Of a DNA stretch of 64,000 nucleotides, positions 1-11,849 are shown one piece after another. Position numbers and translations under genes: made by a program. Source of the stretch: Megascapheus bottae (Eukaryota; Chordata; Mammalia; Rodentia; Geomyidae). Location of the stretch: the NCBI GenBank assembly GCA_024803745.1, contig JANJXV010000037.1, forward strand, positions 10,121,001 to 10,185,000, written 5' to 3'. A model generated the notes under the pieces. It saw only the letters and a program-made list of their open reading frames with translations. It was not told the DNA's origin and ran no database searches. The stretch's first letter is position 1. The number at the start of each line of letters is the position of its first letter.

Positions 1-320
1 TTCAATACTAGGATTAGGAAATGGGGGCAAAAATGAAAAATGGCCTCAAAGAGGAGGAAGGGATGCTTATAGTTTCTTTTGTTCTCATTTAGGAAATAAG
101 TGATTCAAACTAAAAAAAAGGATTAATTAAACTGGTTAAACTCTATTAAAAAGTAATCAAGCCACTTTTTCCCATTTTCCATATTGGTAAAATTAAGTCT
201 TCTGTAAAAGATTCAGAGACAAATTCTTTTTTCTTAAGAGAATTAATTCATGGATCTAATGCTGAGCATCATCCACATCTTCCACTGAAAGATCCAACAG
301 CATGAAACATAGGTAATTAA

Positions 321-359
321 TGATGTGGTTTTTGAGTAATGATGTGAGTTTTTGAGTAA
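321..359. repeat. Short tandem duplication, about 19-20 bp x 2
   Basis: Two adjacent near-identical units start at 321 and 340, each beginning tgatgtg and ending ttttgagtaa. The second has one extra base. It is a recent slippage-type duplication in otherwise unique sequence. Confidence 0.8.
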
Positions 360-3300
360 TCTAGAGACGAACCTACATTTTTTAACCATCATTTTCAAAA
401 TTGGTCCATATTTAGAGACTACCTGGCACAATTCTACCAGATAAACCTAAAATCTGGACAGTGGAAGTTAAACTTCCTACTCAAATTGAAAACAAAGCCA
501 CAAGTTCCACAACAGAATCCAGCCATAAACATTCACACCATGTCATAGAAAACATTCTTATTTCAAATATATCACAGAATTTCAACCAAATTTGCAAACA
601 TAAGAGATCCAGAATGACTAGCAAAACATGCTGAGAAGAGCATGTCAAGAATTAACACCCCTCCTCCATCCAGAAACACACTCAAGCATTCCAAAAATAA
701 ACTAAATCTGAAAAGCCTCTCACTTGTTGGTTTTAAGTATGAGGTGTGTAAAAAGCTATGGGCAAAGAAATACAAAATGAAATCAGTAACTTAAAACAAC
801 AAACCATTTTAGCCTCAAACACATCTTTGTTCTATTGATGAAACTGTCATTTTTGCAATACTGACCACTTCATTGCATAATCTAAGACAAAAAGATATGT
901 TCACAGGTACAATTTCTGTTCTCTTTGTAGAACGTATTAGTGAGGTTATAAGATAACTTCTAATTAAAATAAAGTCTCACATCCTTTGCTGTCCCCTCCC
1001 CTCAAAAGAAGTCAATTCTGAATTCCAAAAAGGAATAGTCATATAATTATTTCAATACCAGTTAAATCACATGAATTATGAGGAAGCTATATGAACGTTA
1101 TGGAAAACTATGAAACAGGGAGCTACTACTTGCAACCCACTTCACTTCCAGCCTTGTAAGCATGTACCCAGTAAGATTCGGATCTCATTGACTAACTAAA
1201 AACAGACCAACACTCCAAAACCAGGCCACCGAAGGCCAGAAGTTGGAATTCAACATCACTATACATATCCTATCCTAAACTTCCATTTTATTTAAACAGT
1301 TTCATAAAGCTCACATTTACAAAAGATTTCACTGGCAAATAAGGGCTCTTATGAAAAATTTTATCAAAAGAAATTCTTCTATTATATAGCTAACATTAAG
1401 AAATATTTTCTTGGCCTTATAAAGTAGATTTACTTAATTGCATATAAGTTTTGCTTTGGGTGGGATATTGAAAACATAATTCTGCAAGAAATTAGAAAAG
1501 ACTAGAAGCAAAAGTGAAAGTGACTAGTCTTAACTTTCAAAATATCAAGTGCAAAGATAATAGTGCAAACAATGAAAACTAGAAAATTTATAGGCAACTT
1601 TTTATAGTCTTTCCTGCTTTTGCACTTACATACAATGACACCTTTACAAACCCTAACAACTGTATGCAGCATGGAAATGGGCTATCATATCAACTGACTA
1701 CACTCAAGCCTTTCAGAGACTTGTCTTACAGTTATTTAAATCATGGTTCTTGATGTAGTTTTGGAAATTCTCTTCTAAAGGGAAGGAATTTACTTCCTAA
1801 GGGAGGGGCTGTTTAAAAAGGCTCTTAAACAAGTGATACTATGTAACTATATTATACTTAAAATATGACACACAATAAGATATGAAAACTATACTGAGTG
1901 CTATCTCTAAAAAATAAGCCACATGAAAATAACGATACTATTGTTAATGATTTTGACATTAAAAAGAATCACCTTCCAAGTACTAAATTCCTTTGGGCTA
2001 TTGTAAAACAGATTTTACTTTATCGATGTACAGAGACTGACTAAAATGAAAACTTGAAGGTAAGTTTTCAAAAATCACTGGGTATAAACCCATAATAAAT
2101 CTGCCAGTGAAGACTCAAACCAAGGATATCTGAATTTGGTGCCTTTAAAAAGACATTAACAGAAATTCTTCATCTTAAATAATTTAAACACCCCTGGGAT
2201 TATAGGAATAGAAAATAATACTGTCAAATCATCCTACAAAGAACCTAAGAACCCCAAACATAGATTAAATTATATAATTAAATTCTGCCACTACTAAAAT
2301 TTTGGGAATTCTATTATTTTCAAGTAGGAGACAAAGTGGAAAAACAAACAAAAACATCAGTTTAGAGAATAGGTTGTCTAATTTTAGAAATGTAGTATTT
2401 CTTGAGGACCCAAGACCATAATGTTAATTCACAGCTAGGGCTGCGAATGTTAAATAGAAAGATACCTAAAATTGCAATTTAGTGTTTTTACCTAGCATAT
2501 TAAAAAGAATGATGTGGATCTAAGACTAAAGCTTCTGTAAATGAAAGGATGTTTGAGAAAGGGGCTCTGGATTGAAAAATCAGATAATTTGATTTCAAGA
2601 CTATTTTGAAAGTATATGTAAAGCACTTGAGAATATAAGTATTACTGATAAATTAAAATAATTGTAAAAAAGCTTAAAACATTTTTTTTTCAAAATGGTA
2701 AGTACTTAGCATCCACTTGCCTTGCCCAGAAAAACTAGGATTCCACAACTATACAACTTAAATTTAGCCCAGAAAATGAAACATTCCACAAGTCATCCTA
2801 CACATGAAAACAGATTTGTACATTGCATCATTATCCTCAAAACTAGCTGTAGAACATCAGTTTTCTCTTAGCCAAAGGGGTCCTGTTTTCTCTGGCATTA
2901 TTGAAAATTCCTTAGTTAAAATCAATTTCATTGTTCTGAGCAAACTATCCTTCAGACTTCATTTTAGTACTTCTACTACCTCCAATAAAATTTTCTCCCA
3001 CTTTACTTTCAACCATTCCCTTAAATACCACTCACATTCCCATTCACAAATACATCAAACAGCTTTCCTCTTTCTGCTTTCAAAATTCCAAGCCACTAAG
3101 TCTCAGTTCACAGTAACTTACCTAAACACATACTTCTTACACTCTTCAATTCACAAATTTCCTAACAAAAATTAATTTTAGGTGCTCTTTAAACTGCTAT
3201 CTGAAGACTATTGAGAAAATAAGCGTCAGAAAATACTGCCCAATTACCTCATAATACAGAAATCTCTCTGGATCATCAGTTAGCTATGTTTTAAGGTAGA

Positions 3301-6300
3301 AGTCAGCAATTTCTTTACTTCTTTCTGAAGGGAGTAAGCTTGAGCGCAGGCCTATGGCAAGAAGAATAAAGAAAAAAAGAGACAAGGAAAAAAGGATGGG
3401 AGACAAGATGTCAGATGTATTCATTAAAGAGGTAGATCAAGAACTACCAACTAATGTGCTGGAAACTGCCAACCTATTCCAGCTGAATAAGAGTTGAGCA
3501 GAACTATAATGAGTATAATAAATTACCTGAAAGTCATCATTGTTGGAGCTAATCAAGGTGAGTAGGCACTACCTGTTCCATAACTGCCATTTCACAAGGT
3601 CATCTTTTCTTAAATCCTCCTAGATACCTTCTGTGTTAAGTCATCTTAAACCAAAACACATACTAACAAGAGTATTTCTGTGTTTTTCACAACTGGAGAA
3701 TATAAGGACGTGGCTCCTAAATTTGGAGGCCTCCTGAATTATTAAAAGTAGACTCCAAATTAAAAAATTGAATCCTTTACCTTAAAATTTTCCCCAGAAG
3801 ATGTTATAAAACTCTGTTTAAATTACTAGTAATCATCAAAGTATGTATTCATGGAAACACAAAAATCTTGTGCCCAAGATATGTAAAATATAAGAAGCAA
3901 CTTATTTTTTTTCTGAGGCTCACCACCATATATGTTTCTATCTTATCAACAAGACAATTTTCCATAAGAGCAAAGTGGGGGGGGGGAGATAAAAACCAAC
4001 ATTAAGGTGGAGGGAGGAACCAAGTAGACGGAAAGGAAGGGAAAAAGAATAAAATAGTAAATGCCAAATGTATTATGGAAACAAAACAAAAATGAACAGC
4101 TACCAGACTGTTAAGGAAAATATTTCAAACAAGTGACCTTTACCCTATTAAACAGGTTTCCTAAAGACAAATTGTCAACACCAGTTAGCATCAAATTTGG
4201 TGGTCAGTTTGGCAGATGAAAGATAGAAAATTATTGGCTTAGAGCCAATCATATTTTTCACATTTCATCTGGTTGTTCTTACATGTTGAAATTCTAGTTT
4301 AGATTATCTTCACTTAACCCACGATACTTAAATGTCTGTTACAAAAAGAGCCAAAATGGCCTAGGCCTTAAACGTAGGTTTGATTTTAGAATCAAACAGC
4401 TCTATAAATTTTAAAGTCAGCCTTTCTTAAAAATACACTGCAACTCTGCAAACTCTAATTAATGCTGTTGAGTGAAAACAGTAATTTTTAATAGTAATGA
4501 TCACTTTAGTTTTATAGTGTACTTAATTATAAATGGTCTAAATTTGGTTAACAAGCACTGAAGAGAACAAAATATATGTGACTCAAAAATTGACAAAAAT
4601 TTTAAAGGCAGTTTTACAAAATTAGTGTATTTACTTGCTTAATCAAATCTAAATGTTTTCTATTTCATTCCCAAAAAGAAATACAATATCCATAATTCTA
4701 AATTCTTGATATTCAAATTTAGGGATAATCAACTATAAATATTGTTATTACCAACTGTTTTCTAAATCTAATTTGTTAAAGTTGCTCTTATTTTAGTATT
4801 TTTTTCACATAGTAAGTGAAATGTCATTCTAATACTCAAAGACTTTGACAAAGGAAGAAAGTCATTAGATTTGTTATCTCTCAATGGGGAATAAAACCTT
4901 AGGTTCACCTTTTAAAGAAGAGCTATAGAAGCTACAAGACCAACAATTTCAGAAAAACTCATTCTAAAATCATGTGGAAATGTTTGTAGGGGGTGTTAAC
5001 ATGAAGAAAATGAGTGGGGAAATTGTAGAGAAGAGGGTGAGCTACACACAAAAGTATAAAGTCATGCCCATGGTGGGGTTACCATGGTTGGCAGAAAACC
5101 AAACGGCATAATTAAAAAATGTGTTGTGGCGATGTGTCAGCATTTGTGCCAGAACACAAAACATTAAAGCACAGAAACAAAAATGAGTAACTTCTCCAAA
5201 CACCACGAAACAAGGAAGAAAAAAAACCTTGGCATAGCATTTTTTAAATACCCTAAATCTGACTTAAAAGATTAGAGAAAGTGCCTGAGCCATTATACCC
5301 ACCCATATTCTCATCAGCAACAGATTTATCAATTTTTCCCTCCCTTCCAACCCAAATTTATTAGTTTTCCTAAAGAAAAACAACATCATTCCTACATTAA
5401 TAACAAGAAATGAAAACAGTGAGTACAACTGATATAGATCCATTGACTTTTATTACAAATGTACTTGATCACTTGGCTTCAAAAAATTTTAAATCAATAC
5501 CCTATTTTCTATATGCCAGTACAAAGCAAACTGTTTTACAAATTAAATCCTAAAATTTGACAAAAATATTAAAATTTGATGAAAAACAATTATAAAAATC
5601 CTTAATCTCTCTTCAAAAAGGGAGGCAGTCTTCCCAGGTCTATCATACAGTATTAATAATATTCACCATTTTTAGAATAGGTAGCTAGGTTATATTTTGT
5701 TAGCATAAAACTCTTAAACTAATATATTTTGTTTATGCTCCAGTTACGTTTGTGAATGTCATCTGATTGTAATATAATGAACTATTTTTAATTTAATTCT
5801 AATTTACATTTAATAATTTGCATAGTTTGAAAGGGATAAAGGTTATTCTACAACTAATTATCATAGGCTATTACAGTGCTATTTTTCAAGGCAATAAGTA
5901 CTTGCTCCCAAATGAAATAATGTCTTCTTTAGGCAGGGGCTAAAATTATTAGCAGCTTTCTCCATTACCTGAAATATCAGACTATCCATTGGTAGATACG
6001 AAGGCCTAAAAAAATAACAGAAACAATATCCATACTGAGTCAAATTTTAACCCCTGCATGGGACCACTAGAAAGTGAGACTTTCCAAGTTTTAAAATTTC
6101 TCTCTTGGTTTTGGTTTTTTACTTTCCATGGCTTTTGTGAAGCTGGAAAACAGCTTGTCATTTCTGACTAGCATTGTCTCTCCTTCCCCCCACCCCCACC
6201 CCGAATTTGGCAAATATTCATGTACCTCCAATCTGTATCTAGTAGAGGAAAAGCCAGCATGGCTTTCTTTATGAACTTCCTTTGTTGTCAAAGGCATATA

Positions 6301-6432
6301 TGATGATATCTACAGTTCTGGTTAGTTAACTTTAGCTCCCTCTGTGGCTGGATGACTGCTGCTTCTAACATCAGAATGATAAATAGGAGGCACAAATAAT
6401 AATAATAAAAAAAGACTCAGTGATTTAAAAGG

Positions 6433-6433
<1 letters not shown>

Positions 6434-6481
<48 letters not shown>
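6434..6481. repeat. (AC)24 microsatellite
   Basis: An uninterrupted AC dinucleotide run inside the SINE-free block 3' of Pura. Unlike most such runs further right, it is not attached to a SINE tail. Confidence 0.98.
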
Positions 6482-6483
<2 letters not shown>

Positions 6484-9400
6484 CAGCATTTCAAATCTGG
6501 TGGCTGATCTCTGGATTAATTACTTGACAGTGTCTCTCATTTTAAAAATATCAATATTGTAATGCATTTCAAGTTTTCCTTTTTACTTAGGCAAATAACA
6601 TAGTTTAACCAAGCTTTTAGACTTTAACTGTAATACAGAGCAGATCATTAAAAATAAGGCATTGTCAAGAATTAAATTTGTTTGCTTATTTTTGGCACAT
6701 TTGATCATACTGTCTTCTATGAATAACACATATGGTCAAATATACCTTTTTTTTTTCAGCACAAACAGGGTTTACCAACTAGTAAATAAAAACAAGGAGA
6801 AACTAACATAAAACACTGAGATATAGAACCTTGGTAAAGTACCGAGCACCTGGGAGGGGAAAGGTAGTGGAAGGATGAAATAGGAGAGGGGACAGGGGAA
6901 GGCTGGGTGATTGGGGAGGTAAAATGAGATGCTTTAAAAAAAAAAAAAAAAGAGCATCTTTACAGTCACTCAGTTTTTTTCTATGATCACTTCTTAGTCT
7001 TAAAGATCTGCATGTGGACTTCTTTTAAAACCCACTGACCATAAATCAATGGTTTTGAAATCCTAGTAAGATTGTGTTCAACTGTAATAGTGTAAAGACA
7101 AATGCACAATACATGTGCTTCTTGATCCGGTAGGATTCCAAGCAGAATCTGAAGTCTATAGGTAAGATAGGCTTCACTTTAGGTAACTGACCCTAAAGAA
7201 AACCTCTTGAAAGAACTCACATCTCAAAGAAAGGACACTTTGCCTAAGTTTGCTGTGTTTTTGTTGACTTGCACTACTTATTGCTGGCTAATTATGAAAC
7301 ACTGATCTAAGAGTACTCCAACAACCTGTAGTACAAGGCTTAACTTTAAGCTATAGTAAACAAGAGACAAAAATCAAAGCAATTCTCTTTCCTAATTAGC
7401 AACAGCACAGAGAATGCAATCTTTTCCATATCACAGTTAAAGTACAGTGAACAAAACAGCTCAACAAACCTTAAGACAAAAAAGTGCAGGTTATTAATGT
7501 ATACATGCAATTGATAAGCATTCCAAATGTCACATTATGCACTGTAAAAGCTCAACTTTACTATATGGAAATAAGCAAAAACGCACCTTTGGGGAGAGGG
7601 GGAAAGCAATTTAATCATTTCCAGTGATTTTGTAAGTAAAGAAACTCCTAACTATTGTACGGTCACCTCATATTTAACATTGAATGAAGATTAAAAGCAA
7701 TGGGAAAATGCACAGTACAATGAAAATAGCTTGTTATCCAACACATACAGTAGATCTCAAAAACAAAAACAACATACTCAACCAGGGAGCTTAAAAATAT
7801 CAAATCAAAACCCAAAGAACCAGCAAAAAAAAAAAAAAATCCTTCAAAAAGACAACTGTTTCACCTTCCTAGGCCAATGCTTTATAATGTGAGAAGCAAT
7901 CATACCTTCCCACTCTACAGGTGTTTCTTCTACATACAGCAGTTAGATCTATCATGGCTGGATTTGCCAAGAAACAACTCCATCCCCAGAACTCTCTGTC
8001 AGACAAGATCCAAGATCCTTTTTTTTCCTTTTTCTGTTTTTTTTTTTTTTTTACCAAAATACTTTCTACAGAATTCCAAACCAAAATGTACTGTTTAAGG
8101 CATCTTTTTTTTATAACATTTTCTCTTCACTCAAAGATGATAGTCATGCAGCAGTTTAATGATAAAAATATATTAATATTTTACTATACAGCAGCAAGAA
8201 GTTAGTTGTCAATTAAAAGCACACAAACATCTTTAAATGATAACCTGTAAAAGACTATCGTTACAAACAATTTCAGTTTGGAGGACACCAGCTTAGTAAA
8301 GTGCTCTCCTAAGCTTGCATTTTTATACCCTAACACTTTGAATATATGAGTTATAGAACATACTTTTGATAGAAGGCTTGTACACCTGGGAACACAAATA
8401 CACTTAGCATATAATGTAGCCAGTAATAACTAGCACCACAGCTACATGGAAATCCTTTACAAACACCAACTTGGCTTTCACTTTTAAAATGAAACTCAGA
8501 ATCCATGGCTCAGTAGGATAACTATAATTGTGTTACTTTGTTTTTTAACAGGTCTACATAAGTTAATAGCACTGGCAAAAATCAAAAGATAGCTTCAGAC
8601 CTCTTACAAGGTTAGGAGACAGTGCTAGTGACCACAAATAGACTCACTACCTGATGTCCAAATACAGGTTCACTGGAAATTGCTGCACGTTAGTTTTTAA
8701 AATCTTTCTACACATAATAAAAAAAATATATTATGAACGATACAAGTACATCTCATATACACAATAATAACAAAACACCTACTCAGTCAAAGCAAACAGA
8801 TGCAGAAAAATATGGGAGATTTCTTTTTTCTTTCTCTTTTTCCTTTTACTATTTGAATAACTTTGGTTCCAACCATAAAAATCACAACTTAGCAAATTTC
8901 ATTTAAATGCCTTTTTTAATAATTTCTTCATGTTCACAGAAGTTTCACTGACCATTTTTATGTGTAAGGTCCAGATGCAATGCATATTGTATAAAAGAGA
9001 GCACTTATTGTTTACCTTGCATGAATTAAACCTACGTACCTTTAACTCTACAAACTTCTGCATAACATTTAGACAAAGCTCAGACACACAGCATGCCTAG
9101 CCCTCATATATATATACACATCTCTAATCACAGGTATATAGGGTGTCAAATATACTATAATAACCTCCATGTAAGGTTTGAAATTTGGTAACAAAATGAG
9201 AAAAACTAAAAATATTATTTACGTGTTCTAAAATATCTCTTCTTTGTGCTAAAGTCAAATGTTAGCTCAACATGAAAAGGACTTTTATATAATTCAGCAA
9301 TATTATAATCTTGACCATTTTGCAAACACTTTTAATAATAATAGCTTAAATGTGTACAAAAGTTCTTGGTTAATTAGGGAAATAAACACTCAGTTCTTTA

Positions 9401-9666
9401 TATTTTTAATCAAGTAGGAAACACAGTTCATATAATGTTATTACTTTTTGTATTTTTTTTGTTTTTTGTTTTTAGCAGCTGCTTACTGTTTTATATGGTG
9501 GATAAAGTGGACAACATCCAGCGATGGGTGGCAAGTCAAGAAGAGAAACTGTCAGTTGGTGGAGGTTCTGTGGGTGGTGCTCCCTTGTAGTTATGAGTTT
9601 TTTTGTGTGGGTTTTTTTTTTAGCTTTTTAACTTTTTATTTTCTCTTTCTTTACAGTATATTTTTC

Positions 9667-9745
9667 TCTGTGTGGCTGTGTGTATATGTGTGTGTGTGTT
9701 TGTGTGTGTGTATGTGTGTGTGTGTGTGTGCGCGTGCGTGCGTGT
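9667..9745. repeat. Interrupted (TG)n/(CA)n with CG-containing end
   Basis: The tract begins 18 bp beyond the Pura stop codon, so it should lie in the proximal 3'UTR, read as CA/CG-rich on the minus strand. Several TAT, TTT and CGTG interruptions show that it is old rather than freshly expanded. Confidence 0.95.
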
Positions 9746-9763
9746 TTTTTCCATTCAGTTTGA

Positions 9764-10900
<1,137 letters not shown>

Positions 10901-10908
10901 TCAGCCAC

Positions 10909-10918
10909 TCTCGCGAGA
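10909..10918. promoter_or_regulatory. Pura: TCTCGCGAGA palindromic promoter element
   Basis: A perfect copy of the CpG-containing palindrome known from many housekeeping CpG-island promoters and reported as a BANP (and earlier ZBTB33/Kaiso) site. It lies 177 bp upstream of the ATG and directly beside the candidate splice acceptor, so it could be core promoter DNA for an unspliced start and also the first bases of the spliced coding exon. Confidence 0.75.
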
Positions 10919-10919
10919 T

Positions 10920-10950
10920 CTGCGGGAGAGACGAGACAGACGAGACCCGG
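10920..10950 (-). other. Pura: Candidate 5'UTR splice acceptor of Pura coding exon
   Basis: On the minus strand a pyrimidine-rich run (reverse complement of 10923-10945) leads into TCTCTCCCGCAG, with the AG at 10921-10920. The exon would begin at 10919 with ATCTCGCGAGAG. It is the best acceptor I found near the gene. Published work on human PURA describes several promoters with differently spliced 5' leaders, which fits. Confidence 0.65.
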
Positions 10951-10971
10951 TAACAGGGCACTGACTCCCCA

Positions 10972-10998
10972 GTACAGTAGCTGGGCGCCCTACTGTAC
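10972..10998. repeat. Perfect inverted repeat, 9-bp arms, 9-nt loop
   Basis: Arms GTACAGTAG (10972-10980) and CTACTGTAC (10990-10998) flank CTGGGCGCC. It lies upstream of the acceptor, so it would be intronic in spliced transcripts and promoter DNA or leader otherwise. Possible dimer-binding site or hairpin. Confidence 0.8.
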
Positions 10999-11017
10999 GC
11001 GCCCACCCGCCCGCCGG

Positions 11018-11025
11018 CACGTGAC
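11018..11025. promoter_or_regulatory. CACGTGAC E-box (USF/MYC-type)
   Basis: A perfect CACGTG with the flanking GAC typical of USF sites, in a GC-rich context about 290 bp upstream of the Pura ATG. Motif match only. Confidence 0.5.
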
Positions 11026-11461
11026 CCGCGCCCCCTCCCCAAGCCAGTCCCCTCACCCACCAGTCCCCACCCGCCAGGCGGCGCCCACCCACCAGCCCTC
11101 ACCCTACACCCCTCGCTAGAGGGAGGAGGGAGCAGGACGCGCCGCGTCGCTGCTCTGCTCTGCCACCGCAGCTACTGCCACCACCACCACCCTGGCTGTC
11201 GCTGTTGGCCAAACCCTTGGCGGCCTTAGCCTGGGGAGTCTGGGGACGAGGGTGGGAGGGCGTCTGCCACACTAAGCGCCAGAGACGGCCTCGGCCCCCG
11301 CGTTCTGGAGACCTTGGGGAGCATGGGGGAGGGGCGTGCGCAGCCCAGCACAGTCCACTGCAGAGGGGACACCAAGTCACAGCCACCCCCTCCCTCCCGA
11401 GCCTCAACCAGACCCAGACCCAAATCCAGACAGGCCCTCCCGCCACCAGGCTGGCTCGTCT

Positions 11462-11467
11462 CTTACC
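11462..11467 (-). other. Pura: Candidate splice donor of a Pura leader exon
   Basis: Minus strand reads TGCG|GTAAGA, donor G at 11466. Spliced to the acceptor at 10920 it would remove a 547-bp intron from the 5' leader. Confidence 0.45.
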
Positions 11468-11713
11468 GCAGAACCCTGGCTGCTAAGGCAAGCGAGGAAA
11501 AAGAGGTGGTGCGGCGGTAACCCTTAGCTGCAGAGGGGGCTGCTGAGGATGAGGACGGGGCGCCGGCAGCAGTGGCGCGGAGCAGCAGACACCTAGTCCG
11601 TCCCTCCCCTCTCCCTCCACTCCCCTCCCGCGCCAGGCAGCCGCTCTGGCCTCAGATGATCCCGCTCCCCCCTCCCCCCAACCGCAGCCCCGCACAGTCG
11701 GGCGGGCGGGCGC

Positions 11714-11720
11714 ACTCACC
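11714..11720 (-). other. Pura: Candidate splice donor of a Pura leader exon
   Basis: Minus strand reads GCCG|GTGAGT, donor G at 11719, with a full match to the intron side of the consensus. Joined to the acceptor at 10920 it gives an 800-bp intron. The exon would extend rightwards from 11720, near the island edge. Confidence 0.5.
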
Positions 11721-11849
11721 GGCGGGAGGGGGGGAGAAGCAAAGAGGAGGACAGTAGCCGCACCAAGACCGGGGCGCCTGCAATGATTATTCTCGTAATC
11801 TCTTCCCTTATTCCCAAATAGCAACCAAAAAGAACCCCACATTCACCCC

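Larger units (their letters stand above)
1..9763 (-). other. Pura: Probable long Pura 3'UTR and downstream flank, SINE-free
   Basis: This AT-rich stretch follows the Pura stop codon with no intervening gene that I can recognise. It contains none of the SINEs that fill the right two thirds of the window, only simple repeats: (AC)24 at 6434-6481, a G run at 3977-3987 and A/T runs near 6935, 7826 and 8037. Minus-strand AATAAA hexamers occur for example at 9635-9640, 5449-5454, 5357-5362 and 1287-1292. I cannot tell which are used. Long Pura 3'UTRs are known in mammals, and the small gene IGIP lies beyond PURA in human; I could not find an IGIP-like reading frame here. The 3'UTR assignment is inference; the absence of SINEs is seen directly. 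Confidence 0.6.

Noticed and set aside
1..2000. Search for IGIP, expected downstream of PURA by human gene order
   Set aside because: No frame on the minus strand resembles the short Cys-containing protein; it probably lies beyond the left edge.
2804..3175. 123-codon plus-strand frame in the region 3' of Pura
   Set aside because: Low-complexity Ser/His/Phe-rich translation of AT-rich DNA, antisense to the probable 3'UTR, with no domain or recognisable homology.
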